The notes under the pieces are model-generated. The model was not told the DNA's origin and did no database searches. It was given only the letters and a program-made list of their open reading frames with translations. This document shows, one piece after another, positions 11,301 through 22,546 of a stretch of DNA of 64,000 bases. Position 1 is the first letter of the stretch. Each line of letters starts with the position of its first letter. This DNA comes from Rhynchopus sp. YZ270_cl-10 (Eukaryota > Euglenozoa > Diplonemea > Diplonemida > Diplonemidae). Location of the stretch: assembly GCA_964035575.1 (NCBI GenBank), contig OZ037859.1:1364001-1428000 (forward strand). Reading direction: 5' to 3'. A program made the position numbers and the translations under genes.

Positions 11301-11689
11301 CCCATTCTTCGGTACTATTTGTGATTTCCTCTTTAAAGCATGGGTCCTATCCATATCAGATTACAGGTAATTCCAGAAAAATTCCAGGTACCTCCAGATG
11401 TATCTGTACCCGGATACGCCCCATAGTAACAATCTTTTTCAAATGTTTTCAAGCTCGATAAAAATAGGAAATAGAAACCGGCAGATGGTATTGTTTTACA
11501 ATCTATCATTCACGCCACACATCACCATGCTTCAGTGAAGAAAAAAAAAACGCAGTCGAAACCGATTTGCGGGGGAGGGGAGAAGATTTTCCTTTTATCT
11601 CCATCTTTCTTTTCAACACTTATCTGAATCATTTTTGTCCTGGAGTCGGTTTCTATTTTGTATTTTTTTTGTTTTTTTTTTTTGTTATT
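8326..11689. other. Gene-free T-rich region
   Basis: I see no supported gene. The DNA is dominated by T and A runs with family A-like motifs (about 8333-8370, 8703-8735 and 10240-10280). A TGACCCCACC-type module lies near 9290-9320. Confidence 0.5.
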
Positions 11690-13048
11690 TATACATAGCG
11701 CTCCAATTAGACTCTAACTAGATAATTAGAGTCGGCAGTTCGAGTATAATTAGAGTCTTTAAAACTCTAACTGAACTCTAATACTCTAACTGGACTCTAA
11801 TTAGAGTCTAATTAGAGTCCTATAAGAGGGTCAATAAAGAGGGGCACATCAATCAATGCTATAGCCATCAACCCAGGGGGCATAGCTAGTGCAAGAAATT
11901 CGACTTTGTAATCCAGAAAGTCTGTTCTCTGCTTGCAGAGAACCAGACACAAGAAAATATTGTTTGTTCCCCCAGAACACCAGTGCACAATTCACACTCC
12001 TTGTGGATGGTCTTGTTGCCTTTTTAGCACAGGAATTTTGGCCCAGGGGCATGCACTTGAAGCATGGCTATTTAGTCAGTTGACTCCCCAGTAGTGTGTA
12101 TGGGGCAGTGTTGTTTTGTTATGAATTCTCTTTGGTATTGTCGATCGCGGGTAGTTGTTCAACGCGAGGCTTGGATCTCTCCTGGGTTCATAAGTAGTAT
12201 TTCTTCGGCTGAAATGAACGTATGCTCGCTATAGATTTCCCGTCAACACAGCCGTTGATACTGGGATTACCCCTTCGACCCCTTAGTGGTAGTTAAATTC
12301 GATTGATATTTACATTCCTACAGATGAAAGAACAAGACACCACTTCTGTACCCGCGCATCAACATTTGTAGAAAATTTTGCACCCCAAACACCTTCAATA
12401 ATGCCCTTGTTGCTGGGAGTTTCTCATGTTTGATACCTGCACAGCAGGCATTCCTCTGAGTCTAACGCTGCTTGGCCTGTCTGCGGCGTTGCACCGAAGG
12501 TGCACATAGAGTTTTTGCATCGCATTCCCTAATGTATGGGGCACTCACACTTGAGGGCATGTGCCACTGCGCGGGTCTGAGTACCTGGGTACCCATAGCT
12601 GAGAATAAGCCGGGTCCCGAGTCCCGGTACTGGGTACTAGGTACAGTAGGACTAGGACTAGGCCCCCCACCCTCCCGCGACCGGGTCCCCGACCCGCTTT
12701 CAGGCGGACCACAGCGCCTTCACATATTGTGTCCCAGTCCGGCTGAGAACTCGGTTCCCCAAGTCTTATTTTCAGCTATGTGGGTAACTGGGCACCTGGG
12801 TCCTACAGAGGAACCTTAGGGGAACCGGTTCCTTACGGCGTTTGCACCTACAAGAAGCCTGTTGTTTTACTCTAATTAGACTATAATTAGAGTGTAGTTA
12901 GAGTCTAATTATGCTCTAACTGCACTCTAATTATAGTCTAATTGAAGAAAAGCGACTCTAATTATACTCTAACTGTACTCTAACTGACTTGGCCCAAAAT
13001 CCCAGACTCTAATTATACCCTAATACTCTAATTAGAGCGCTATGTATA
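11690..13048. mobile_element. 1.36-kb non-autonomous element with CTCTAATTAGAGT repeats, 6-bp TSD GTTATT
   Basis: Perfect inverted ends TATACATAGCGCTC. The direct repeat GTTATT lies at 11684-11689 and 13049-13054. Both subterminal regions (about 11700-11820 and 12870-13035) are dense in variants of ACTCTAATTAGAGT. The interior 12360-12600 is homologous to 58830-59070 in an element with entirely different ends. A smaller element is inserted at 12594-12780. No transposase was found. Confidence 0.8.
12594..12780. mobile_element. 187-bp hAT-like MITE, 8-bp TSD
   Basis: Inverted ends CATAGCTGARAATAAG. Flanking TGGGTACC (12586-12593) and TGGGTAAC (12781-12788) match at 7 of 8 positions, as for a hAT target duplication. 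The interior shares ATATTGTGTCCCAGTCCGGC with the relative at 38731-39015. Confidence 0.7.
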
Positions 13049-13959
13049 GTTATTGAAATATGGCTTCGACATCGCTGTGTCATGCTTTCTACTTACGGTA
13101 CGGACCACTCACGTCCCACCTTTTGCATGAGCTCGACTGAGCCGCGTTTTAGCACGTTTCACATACTCTTTCTATTTGAGATAAGACGTTTCTGCACTCT
13201 TTTTAAAAGTTTTGTTTTTTTTTATTTAAATAGAGGGCGTATGAATTATTGTGAGTAATTGGGTGGTTGCGGCCTGGGTGGCTCACTTCGTTCGTCGTCT
13301 AAAAAAAAACAAAAACAAAAACAAAAAAAAAACTCTACCAGGCTTGCCAATGAGTTTTTCCAGCTATATACTTTGCATGATTCTCCCATTAAAACAAATA
13401 TTCATTTTGTTTTCACAACATCTCACCACAGTGTACCCACTTTGGTCAGTTCAAAAAAAAAGCAGCGAAAAAAAAAAAAAACCTCATCAATTTTCTCAAA
13501 AGATATTTCTTATTTGTTTATTCTCCTTCTTCTTCTTCCATCGCAAACCAGTGGTGATCACATTGGTTAGAAACAGTAATATAGTGTCATGGCAAAGTAT
13601 TGACACTAAATACAACCAAGTTTTTGGAAAGTGAGTTTGCTCGAGGTGGAGGCCTAGCCCGTTCCAATTTATCGTGCATTTTTTTTTATAAAATTAAAAG
13701 CAAAACATCATAAAAAGAAAGTTGGGAACATTTTTTTTGATCCCTATACCTATGCTATCATTGAATGCATATGTTGAAAATACTTTTATATAAAAAAATG
13801 CAATACATTGTCTGTTCCAATGGCCAACATCGAGTACATACCCTGGTCACGCCTAGGTGGGTGCTGGGGCAATTGTTGACAAGAAAACTACATCGTTTTG
13901 CACCGCAGCCCAAATTTCAACCAGCCTTCTATCACAACGCCAAGTGCATAGTTAATTTT
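13049..13959. other. Gene-free region
   Basis: No supported gene. T/A-rich with a family C copy in reverse orientation at 13577-13623. Confidence 0.4.
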
Positions 13960-15700
13960 TTCACAACCTTCCTTCACCCCCCTGTAGGGGATAGCCGAAG
14001 GAAGTGAAATCGATGTAGAGAATAAGAGTCAATTTTACAACCCCAGATTTTGGATTTTCCAAAATTTAAGTGGTCAAAGAATTATCCAATTTTCAACATC
14101 GACCCCACGGGCGGATCCCAACAAAAAATCGGCTTTCGCTGTCGACTATTTTTTTTGTTTTGTTTTGTTTTGTTTTTTCAGGACACAAATTTCTTCTTCA
14201 AGTGGAAAAAAATAGTGTGGAGATTGCACAAACTGTGGCAACACAACCCGAGGCAACTACACTAACTCCAACAATTTATCAAAAAAAAAAGGATTCTGAG
14301 CAGTTGCAGAGTCAACCATACAACGCTTACCAGCATAAAAACCCCTTCGTGGGGGATCGTATAACAACCTCAAGTAAGGGTAGCACAATTAAAAACCTTG
14401 TTTAGTGTCCCACCGCTCCCCAAAAATCTGTTCGCACGCACGCAAAAAAAAAATAACTAGTCAAAAAAAAATAATTTTTCCCTCACCTATTTTGCCCTCT
14501 TTTCAGGCTATTTCCTAACTCTGGGGCGTTTTGTTGCATTTCTGAGCCAATCCCGGCTTGTGGTGGGGTGAATACGGAAAAATGGACAAAATTTTAGTGA
14601 CTTAAATTTTCGCAAAATATGAACCCATACTCGTAAACAAGGGTCATTTTCAGGAAAATTCGGAAAATTCCGACATTTGGAAGCAATTTTTTCCCCTGAA
14701 AAAACAGTGGGTTTTCAGCCCGAAAACATACCGCGATTGGGATTTCCGGAATCCGTCCGCACTGTGGTGGGGTCACTTTGCCGAAATGGCTAAATTCTTG
14801 GTTTTGGTCAAAATCCATGTAGGGTAAAGAGGGCCAAGGTAAATCCCACAACCAGATTATCTCTCCCTGATCCTGACGTCTTGAAACATGAAAATGCGCG
14901 AAAACACCGGCATTTGCATTTTCGGAATCCGTCCGTTCTGTGGTGGGGTCAATTTGCCGAAATGGACAAGTTCTTGGTTTTGGTCAAAACCCGTCAGTGT
15001 AAGGTAAAGGGGGCAAGTGTTTGCCTGTAGAAACTGGTAGGGAACAGGCAGCGCCGCAGGCGCACGGTACCCAACTTTTTTTATTCTTGTACCTTTTCTC
15101 CACTTTCTTTTGATTGCACGAGCCGATTGCTCTCCACGGTGGGGTCACATGTGTGTCCAAAAACACTCTAAGGTACTATTATTCTGAAATATGAGATTCA
15201 ATGGTTTCTTAAGGAAATCTTCATAACGTGAGATCTCTGAAAATCCTCGAAAACGAACCCCGCCGGAGGCGGATTTTTTTTATACACGTGTGCGCAAAAA
15301 TGCTTATTTCTTGATTATTTCGCACATTTGGGAGCACGGGACCCCAACATTTTCAACTTACCTTCCTTCACCCCCCTGTAAGGGCAACCGTAGGTGAAGT
15401 AAGGTATAGTATTGAAATCGATGTGGGGGGGGAGTAAAGGGTCAATTTTACAAAACCAGATTTTGAGGAAAATTTTAGCCGAAAATGGGCCCCACGTATA
15501 AGCAACCGGGCTCATATTTCTCAAAATTTAAGTGGTCAAAAAATTGTCCAATTTTCGAGATTGACCCCACCACTGCACGGGCGGAGCCCAAAAATGCAAA
15601 TAAGGACCCTTTTTAATTTGTTCTCTTGAAATGTATAATTTCATGTTTTCGCGAAAAAAATAGCAACTGATCCCTACAAGGGTTGAAGGAAGGTGGTTGA
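13960..15700. repeat. Cluster of degenerate transposon modules
   Basis: Two diverged direct copies (about 13965-14130 and 15355-15600) share CCTTCCTTCACCCCCCTGTA, then AATTTAAGTGGTCAAA and ATTGACCCCAC. An inverted copy of the first part lies at 15668-15690, so the whole may be one old element of about 1.7 kb. Between them GTGGTGGGGTCA(A/C)TTTG recurs several times. The family D repeat sits at 14215-14290. No ORF of note. Confidence 0.45.
14215..14290 (+). repeat. Family D repeat, diverged copy
   Basis: Matches the pair at 16574 and 45904 but has single-base insertions at several places (CACAAACTG, AACCCGAGG, CACTAACTCC). It ends TTTATC followed by an A run, as the others do. Confidence 0.7.
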
Positions 15701-15725
15701 AAATAACAATAACAACAAGAACAAC

Positions 15726-15859
15726 TAATTGCTAAGAAAAAAGCGGGGTGTGCTGTGGAAAGCTCCGCAGTAGAAGAGCAGAATGCTGGGCGTGTTGTAG
15801 ATTATTTCTACAGGATGGAGTTCCACAGCACACCCCGTTTTTTTTTCCGATAGCAATTA
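15726..15859. mobile_element. 134-bp palindromic MITE
   Basis: The two halves are inverted copies: TAATTGCTA at the edges, then an A/T-run gap, then CGGGGTGTGCTGTGGAA against its exact complement, leaving a loop of about 70 bases. It could fold into a long hairpin as DNA or RNA. Non-coding. The TA at the ends fits, but does not prove, a TA target site. Confidence 0.65.
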
Positions 15860-16573
15860 CTTGTTTTTTTTTCTGGTCACTTTTTCCCAGACAGAAGTGC
15901 CCTACCTACCTTCCCCCTTAGGGCCCTCCGAGACTTCGTCCGTCCTGACTTCAACCTACCAACCATAAAAATTATTTTTTTTGTAGTTGTGTCCCAATTA
16001 TTTTTTTTTTTTTTTTGGATTTCCAAAAATCTGTTCGCGCGCAGGACACTAAACAATATTTTTAATTGTGCTACCCTAATAAACAAAGGGTGTCACTCTG
16101 TTGAGACGAAGGCATCTTATTATAAGAAAACCCTTTTTAGGTAATTGAATACAGTTTTAAAGGGAACACCGCCCACTTCGTTTTTGAGGGCGACATTCAT
16201 TCATATTGTTTTTTTAAGATGTGTGCACACGAGAGACACATTCATCTTACAAGCTCCTCCCCACCTCTCTGCCCCTCTTTTTTTTTTGGCACCCGAAAAC
16301 ACAAAAAAAGGAAAAGAAACAATGGAACGACTATTGTAGATTTTCTGCGTGGTTGACTGGCAGTTTTATTTTTCAGATTTATTTGAAGAAGAAGAAGAAG
16401 AAAGCACCCTGCCACAAGCACTTCCCGCCTTTTCAAAAAGGTGACCATGAGTGCAGTACCCACCTTATGGTACAGGGAGTCGCAAAAATAATACCCCCTC
16501 GCCACAAAAAGAGAACAACGAATTAGTCTTTATTTTTCCAGCAGGCAGAATCGCTACGAAAAAAAGACAGTGA

Positions 16574-16641
16574 CAGTGGAGATTGCACAACTGTGGCAAC
16601 ACAACCGAGGCAACTACACTACTCCAACAATTTATCAAAAA
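16574..16641 (+). repeat. Family D repeat, conserved copy
   Basis: Starts GTGGAGATTGCACAACTG and ends CCAACAATTTATC plus an A run. About 64 bases are identical to 45904-45973, although the surrounding DNA is unrelated. Function unknown. Confidence 0.75.
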
Positions 16642-16653
16642 AAAAGCAAATGA

Positions 16654-17450
16654 GATAGTGCCAAATCATGCATACGGCTAATTTGAATTGGGATTGAAAA
16701 ATCTGTGGGGAAAAAAAATCTCGTATTTTTTCTGACAGGGCCTTCCTTTCCTATGGCAGATGAGAGGTAGTGGCTGTATTGTGATTGCCTTAAATGCAAA
16801 TAGCGGTGTTTTCGGGCCCCCAAAAAAAAACGCTTTTTCCTGCAGAATTTTCGTACTGACCGCGATGAACTTTGCTACGGGAAAAATAATGTATTATGGT
16901 GCTTCCCGGGGGGTATGCATTTCACAAATTTTCACAAAATGTGACAAGTTTTCACAAGTTTTCACAACACGAAAACCGCTATAAAATTGTGAAGGCTGGT
17001 GAAAAATGGTGAAAAATTGTGAAAAATTGTGAAAAGTTGTGAAAAGTTGTGAATTGATTTTTTTTTTGGGGGGGGGTTTTTTTTGGGTTGGGTGGTGACC
17101 CACCCATTGAGGGGCATGCTGGGATTCACAAGATAGAACGTGATGTGGTGTACCTGTGTACCTGTGTACTGTGCACTGTGCGGAAATGACGAGAACTTGT
17201 CCATTTCGGCAAATTGACCCCACCACTGGCCGGACGGATTCCGGAAATGCAAATGCCGGCATTTAAAGGCTTCACCAACGAAGAAAAAAAGGGTGGTGAA
17301 AAGTTGTGAAAAGTTGTGAAAAGTTGTGAATTGAATTGAAAATTTGTGAAATGCATACCCCCCGGGAAGCACCAGTATTGTGATTTCGACAAAAAAAACG
17401 CCAAAAAAAAAAAAAAATCTCATAATTAGCCGTATGCATGGTGCCGATAC
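16654..17450. mobile_element. Outer element with CATGCATACGGCTAATT inverted ends
   Basis: CATGCATACGGCTAATT near 16667 is matched in reverse complement near 17424-17440. The outermost bases are less well paired (GTGCCAAAT against GGCACC), and GATA occurs outside both ends. It encloses the TTTTCACAA element at 16897-17374. Confidence 0.45.
16897..17374. mobile_element. 478-bp MITE with TTTTCACAA subterminal repeats
   Basis: The inverted ends begin TGGTGCTTCCCGGGGGGTAT and stay paired for about 40 bp. GTATTA (left) and GTATTG (right) flank it. Many copies of TTTTCACAA or its complement lie inside. A segment near 17110-17165 (GATGTGGTGTACCTGTGTAC) recurs at 63480-63545 in another element. Confidence 0.75.
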
Positions 17451-19605
17451 GAAAACGTTTAACACGTTCTACTTTCATCATCATTCCTCTCTCGCTTGAA
17501 GAAGCACCCTACCCTAACCCAATCCTCCCCGCATTTTTTTGTTCTGGTTCTTATATTTTCTGGTTTATTGTATTGCCCCCCTTTTTTTTTTCTTTTTGAG
17601 ATGCGTTTTGTCTGTGAAGCCTTTATCTTTTTCATCTTTTTCAACTTTTTTTTTTTTTCATTTCTTTATTTAGGTCACTAAACAAAGAGACTGAAGATCA
17701 TCTTAGCCATTTTTTTATGAGAAATTCTTCGCTAGTATATTTTGAAACAAAAAAAAAAACGAGAACTGTTTTGTCACCCAAATTCTCACCAAAAAAAATT
17801 GTTTTGACGCACCTCGCAATGGTTTTATCAAATAACCACCTCTATCTACGATTATATTTCGCACCCTCGGCACAAAGACCCTGTCCTGGCGAAGAGGACT
17901 ACACCACCAGGAGTTTTGAAGTCATGCCGGGTGTGTGAACTCGACTGAGAGACCAGAGGCTAAGCCTCCCTTTTTTTCCCCCCAAGGTGACTAAATCTAA
18001 TCAGACTAAACATGAGAGGCTTAGGTTCATCTTATAAACCTTTTATTTTTATTTTTTCAGATGACAAAGTACAAGACGCTTTACCCCATCTTGCAAAACA
18101 AAAAGTCAAAAAAAAAAACTCAACAACACCTTGCCACACATCGTTTGTAGTAAGGCTGACCTCATCTCCCCCCACATACCCCCTTTTTTTCAATGATCTG
18201 GAGTGCCCTTTCGGCCCGTACGTTTTCATGTGCTTCCTCTCCCGCTGTCCCCTATGCTGTAGATAATAAGGTCGGAGCGCATACTCAGGTGCGTACACTA
18301 AAAAAAAAAAACTTAAAAAAGACAAACGACAACAACAAAAAAAAACTAGTGGAGTTCATCCTCGGGTGTCTACACTAATACAACCGAGTTTTCAAAAAAA
18401 ACTGCAAAAAAAACCCTCCCTTCAATTAGCTACCAATAAATTTAAGTTTTCCAAAAAATAATAATGTTCATTTTTCTCTGTTTTTCTTTCCGCTTTTTTA
18501 CAAGAAAAAAATACACTAGGGGAAATCACAGCATCCGAAGCACATAGACCGATGAAGAGGTAAACAAACATTTTTTTTTTTAATATTTTTCATTTTATTT
18601 TAGTGGTGACCAAGCACATGCGTGGCTTGAAGCTCATCTCTATTTTTCTCTATTTTTTCTCTTTTTTGCTGTTTTCTGTTATTTTCTTTTGGGGTGTTCA
18701 GTTTTGGTTTCGTTTCTACTTGGGGGTGGGGGTCGACTGTGGGGGGAAGGTGGGTGGGAATGGCATACTGTGTTCTCTGACGTATTTTACCGTCAGGATG
18801 TATTCAAAACTCTATCAAATCCTGCTATGGTAAAGTCCACTAAAAAAAAATACACAATTGCTACCGGGTTTTTCTTTGCTTTTTTTTTTACTTCTTTGTT
18901 TCTTTTTTTCCCCCAAAAAATGGTGTTAAATTACCAAAAAAAAAAACCCAAATCTGCCAAATTTATTTGGATCGTCAATTGGACGTCAAAAATTTTTTTC
19001 TTCTTTTTGGTAGACTGTTTTCCCTATCCCTTTTAGCGTTGGTGTCCAGAAAACCCCTGTCTTTTGACATGGTGATTTTATTCTGTCGCGATTCAAAAAA
19101 AAAGAAGAAATGCCTCGGTATTGTCACGAGAGGGCTTTGTATTTTCAAGTCAACTTTTTTTTCCGTTGCCTACCTTTTTTTCCCTTTGTATTTTTTTGAG
19201 GAGGGCACTCTTCTCCCCATGTTTTACCCTCTTTTCTATATTTTTGCTCTTACCACCCTCCCAAGTTACCCGACAAAAAGGGGGGAGGGGATTTCCGGTT
19301 TTTCTTTTCTTTTCGGGGAGACAAATAGCAAAAAGCAGAATGGGGACAAAAGAGAGGGGTTGTTTTGTTTCCTGTTGTGCAAAAAAAAAAGAACGCGTGG
19401 AGTTCACACAGGTGTCTACACGTTGTCAAAATTTAAAAAAAGGGGAGCGAGGATAGGAGAGAGTTAGTTTGGGGTGTTGTCAAAAAAAAGAAAAAAGAAA
19501 AAAAAAGAAAAAAAAAAAAGAAGGAGAAGGAAAAAAAAAAAGAGAGAAAACAACACAAACCTCCAATTATTTTACAGTTCTCCTTCTTCTCTCCTTCTCC
19601 CTCCT
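17451..19605. other. Gene-free T/A-rich region with family A copies
   Basis: No supported gene. Family A motifs lie at 17672-17705, 17984-18041 and 18603-18641; a family C copy in reverse lies at 18352-18392. The copy at 17984 is followed by an uninterrupted T tract and CAG at 18060. Confidence 0.45.
17984..18041 (+). repeat. Family A, near-consensus copy
   Basis: AAGGTGACTAAATC, an insertion, then GAGGCTTAGGTTCATCTTAT. A pyrimidine tract ending TTTTTTCAG at 18060 follows, giving a branch point-tract-AG look. Confidence 0.55.
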
Positions 19606-19762
19606 CCGCCTGATTTTTACCCCGCGAAAAGGCGCGTATAGGCGTGTACGGACGGTCCGTATATGCCTGTACGGCCCTTTTCGGTCCTATACGCTCTAAT
19701 ACATGCCTTTACACGCCTTTACGTGCCTTTACGCGCCTTTACGCGGGGTAAAAATCAGGTGG
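19606..19762. mobile_element. 157-bp MITE, 5-bp TSD CTCCT
   Basis: Inverted ends CCGCCTGATTTTTACCCCGC and CCACCTGATTTTTACCCCGC. The direct repeat CTCCT lies at 19601-19605 and 19763-19767. The inside is a series of GGCGTGTA/TACACGCC-like units. Non-coding. Confidence 0.7.
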
Positions 19763-20011
19763 CTCCTACTCTCCGAAGAAAAAAACCACCACAACCACAC
19801 AGCAATACAGGCCCCCATTTGTAAAAATAGTGCACATCTCCCCCACACCCCATCCATCAGCACCTATTGCTGTAGTCTCATCAGTTCAAAACATACCTTC
19901 CCCACCCTCTGCTTCCCTTCCCCAGAAGCAACCCATTTTTTTTTCCAAAAACCTTTTCACAACACCCTGCCCATCCTTGAGGTATTCTGAGAGAGTTTTG
20001 TAGTATTTCTG

Positions 20012-21037
20012 ATGCCGCACCCAACACCAACACCTCCAAAGGCGTTTGTACTATCCGGCCGTACTGTGCAGAAAAGAGAGTTAAGTAACTTTGGTGCATT
20101 CGTGACAGATACTTCGAAGACCAAGGGAGATGTGAATATTCTTGTTGGACAGGACGTTACGAGCGCTGCGAAGCAAGGTGTAGTCAGCTTTTTTGGACAG
20201 TCCAAGCAACGGGGTGTCAAATTCTATTCTGTCGAGCGGCCTGCGCTGCATAAACCGGGCGGTTTTATACCTCATGTTTTTCTCGATTTGGAGAAGGTCT
20301 CTCAAGGACTCAAACCAACCCCTCCACAGAAGGGGAAACTATCACGGTTCACCCGAAGTGAGGCGAGAATTGTCGAAACTGAGTTGAAACCGTTGAAATG
20401 CAGTTCCGAGAGTGGTTCCAGGCTGCACTGTGTTTTGTTAGGTCATTTGCAAAGGCTTGATAGCTTTGGGGTAGAGTTCAATCGGGTTGCTCCAGATGAA
20501 GTTATGAAAGACGCTTTTTTGATGAAGATGAAAACGGCGCCTCATTTGTTTACACGAAAGGAGTATAGAGAGTTTAGTTGCACCCTTCCTGTGGTAGAGG
20601 GGGAGTCTTTGCCGTCTGTTGCTACGAAGTATACGGTGTGGGAGTGGTTGTATCCGCCGTTGGCGCCGCCTAGTGGTGGTCCGTTGCATGCGGTGTTGAT
20701 GTTGAGGGCGTTTTTGTATCATGCACGGCCGACGTCGCAAGGGTATCTCGTGTTTGTGTTGACGGTGTTGCAGCTTTTCAATCAAGAAGTATATTTGATG
20801 GAGCTAGACGTCATTCTTAAGGCATTGAAAGGCTTTCCCGCAGAATCGCAAAATCTGCCCCCAAAGGTGCTCTCCGATCTCGCGAACCTCATTGACACAA
20901 CAAGAGAGGTGAAAGGGCGCGAAGCTGAAGGCCGAGTCGAATACGAACAACTCATCCAAAAAATCCGAATAACCTGCCCACACCTGAGTGAGGAGCTTCG
21001 GAAGGTGCAGCTCCACTGTGCAATGGTGCAGGCCTAG
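20012..21037 (+). CDS. Conserved-looking hypothetical protein, 341 aa
   Basis: I do not recognise a family. The protein is soluble-looking, without signal peptide or clear membrane segment. A basic N-terminal half (KLSRFTRSEARIVETELK) precedes a hydrophobic helical region around residues 225-262 (HAVLMLRAFLYHARPTSQGY; VFVLTVLQLFNQEVYLMEL) and a charged C-terminal helix. The ORF is clean over 1 kb. Codon use changes along its length: G/T-ending in the middle and C-ending towards the end. The ATG at 20012 is the first in frame; CTTCCCCAG at 19917-19925 is a possible spliced-leader acceptor. It lies 326 bp before the dehydrogenase gene on the same strand. Confidence 0.75.
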   Translation: MPHPTPTPPKAFVLSGRTVQKRELSNFGAFVTDTSKTKGDVNILVGQDVTSAAKQGVVSFFGQSKQRGVKFYSVERPALHKPGGFIPHVFLDLEKVSQGLKPTPPQKGKLSRFTRSEARIVETELKPLKCSSESGSRLHCVLLGHLQRLDSFGVEFNRVAPDEVMKDAFLMKMKTAPHLFTRKEYREFSCTLPVVEGESLPSVATKYTVWEWLYPPLAPPSGGPLHAVLMLRAFLYHARPTSQGYLVFVLTVLQLFNQEVYLMELDVILKALKGFPAESQNLPPKVLSDLANLIDTTREVKGREAEGRVEYEQLIQKIRITCPHLSEELRKVQLHCAMVQA

Positions 21038-21340
21038 TATGCGGGAGGAAGGAATTTTTTTTTGGCTCCAACTATTCTTAGTTTGTACATTCCAGTTTTT
21101 TTTTTGTTATTGCCACCCCCGATGGACTTCGATGTGACGCTTCTGACCTCAAAAAAAAACGCGAAAATTAGGCTAGATTTCCCACCCTTGATGGTGCATC
21201 TGGGAGAAGCGCTATGAACTTCACTTTACCCCCCTCTTTTCGCCCCACCTTTGGCAATTTCCATTCCAAAGAGGCAAAATGAACCGAACAAAGGTCCCCA
21301 CGCATTCTTCGATACCCTCTTCCACATACCTTCCCCTTAC

Positions 21341-21351
21341 ACCTTCTCCAG
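21341..21351 (+). promoter_or_regulatory. Putative spliced-leader acceptor of the dehydrogenase gene
   Basis: A pyrimidine-rich stretch ends ACCTTCTCCAG, 12 bases before the ATG at 21364. The same arrangement precedes most genes here. Confidence 0.45.
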
Positions 21352-21363
21352 CAACGACACATC

Positions 21364-22320
21364 ATGCGTCTCATCCTAGTAGCGACCCGTATCGAAGGGC
21401 TTGCGGCGCTGTTGGGGCCGGTTGTGGAGAAGGTGGCAGGGGTGGTGGGGGAGGAGCTGAGGCTGGTCACCCTTGCAGAGTACCATGCATCGCAACAGAT
21501 TGACTCAAACCAGCCGGAGATAGTGGTAGGCGACCCGGGCCTCTTGGCCACTGAGCTTGATGCACTCCCCAACCTGCAATGGTATCAAAGCACCTGGGCA
21601 GGTGTAAACCCAGTCTTCACACACACCCGACGCAGGGATTTCCGTTGTTCCCGCGCAGGGGGGATCTTCGGGGAAGCCATGTCGGAATACATCCTGACCC
21701 ACATCCTCTGGCTCGAACGCCGCATGGCCGAAGCCACCAACGGAACCTGGGTGGACCACGAGCGTTTCCGGCAGTGCCGTCCCCTCTCAACACTGCGTGT
21801 AGGGATCATTGGGTTTGGGGTGATCGGTCGGCATGTTGCTGGAGTATTGACAAAACTTGGTGTCAAGGTGCTTGGAGTAACGCGGCAGTCTGCGCAAGGG
21901 TGTGTAGAGGTGACGCAAGACATAAAGGCAGTGTTTGAAACCTGCGATTACGTCGTGAATTTGCTGCCGCACACCAAAGAGACCACCGGTATTTTGACAG
22001 AAGCAGTGCTCGCTTCTGGTAGGGTGAAAGGAAATGTTCCCGTCTTTGTGAACTGTGGGCGTGGTACTGTGGTAGAGGAGGCCGTGCTGGTGCGTGCCCT
22101 AGATGCAGGGGATATCAAGCACGCAGTGCTCGATGTCTTCCCAGTGGAGCCCCTCCCTCAAGAGTCGCCGCTGTGGACGCACAAAAGCGTGACTGTGACA
22201 CCGCACATCGCTGCGCTCACCACAGCACCGGATCTAGCAGCGCTCTTCGAAAAAAACCTGACACACTATCTGAAAGGAGAGCAGGTGGAGCATCTCGTGG
22301 ACTGGGAGGCGGGGTACTGA
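21364..22320 (+). CDS. D-isomer-specific 2-hydroxyacid dehydrogenase (glyoxylate/hydroxypyruvate reductase-like)
   Basis: A 318-residue NAD(P)-dependent oxidoreductase that interconverts 2-keto and D-2-hydroxy acids. The Rossmann dinucleotide-binding loop is GFGVIG at 150-155 within VGIIGFGVIGRHV. The catalytic triad of the family is visible: Arg233 in NCGRGTVV, Glu262 in DVFPVEP and His281 in TPHIAAL. QSTWAGVNP near 75 and GEAMSEYIL near 103 resemble the GhrA-type glyoxylate/hydroxypyruvate reductase branch, so that substrate class is the best guess. Length is normal. No targeting peptide is obvious, so it is probably cytosolic. The start is the only ATG that gives the N-terminal beta strand (MRLILVATRI). 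Confidence 0.93.
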   Translation: MRLILVATRIEGLAALLGPVVEKVAGVVGEELRLVTLAEYHASQQIDSNQPEIVVGDPGLLATELDALPNLQWYQSTWAGVNPVFTHTRRRDFRCSRAGGIFGEAMSEYILTHILWLERRMAEATNGTWVDHERFRQCRPLSTLRVGIIGFGVIGRHVAGVLTKLGVKVLGVTRQSAQGCVEVTQDIKAVFETCDYVVNLLPHTKETTGILTEAVLASGRVKGNVPVFVNCGRGTVVEEAVLVRALDAGDIKHAVLDVFPVEPLPQESPLWTHKSVTVTPHIAALTTAPDLAALFEKNLTHYLKGEQVEHLVDWEAGY

Positions 22321-22520
22321 GGGTGAAGGTCCTCTTAGGGTTGGTCTGGATAGGTCCTGTATGAACTGTTGAAAATGTTGCAAACCCACTTCTAGGTTCT
22401 CTTTTTATCTCATTGGCTCACAATAGCTACCTCACACCTTACAAAACGTAAAGACATTCCACCCAATTTTACACTTCCCCTCATTCCCATTCCCCTCCCT
22501 ATCCTCCCTATCCACCCTAT

Positions 22521-22530
22521 CCACCTCCAG
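22521..22530 (+). promoter_or_regulatory. Putative spliced-leader acceptor of the helicase-like gene
   Basis: A C/T-rich tract from about 22480 ends CCACCTCCAG, 16 bases before the ATG at 22547. Confidence 0.45.
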
Positions 22531-22546
22531 AAGTGCTACCACAAAC

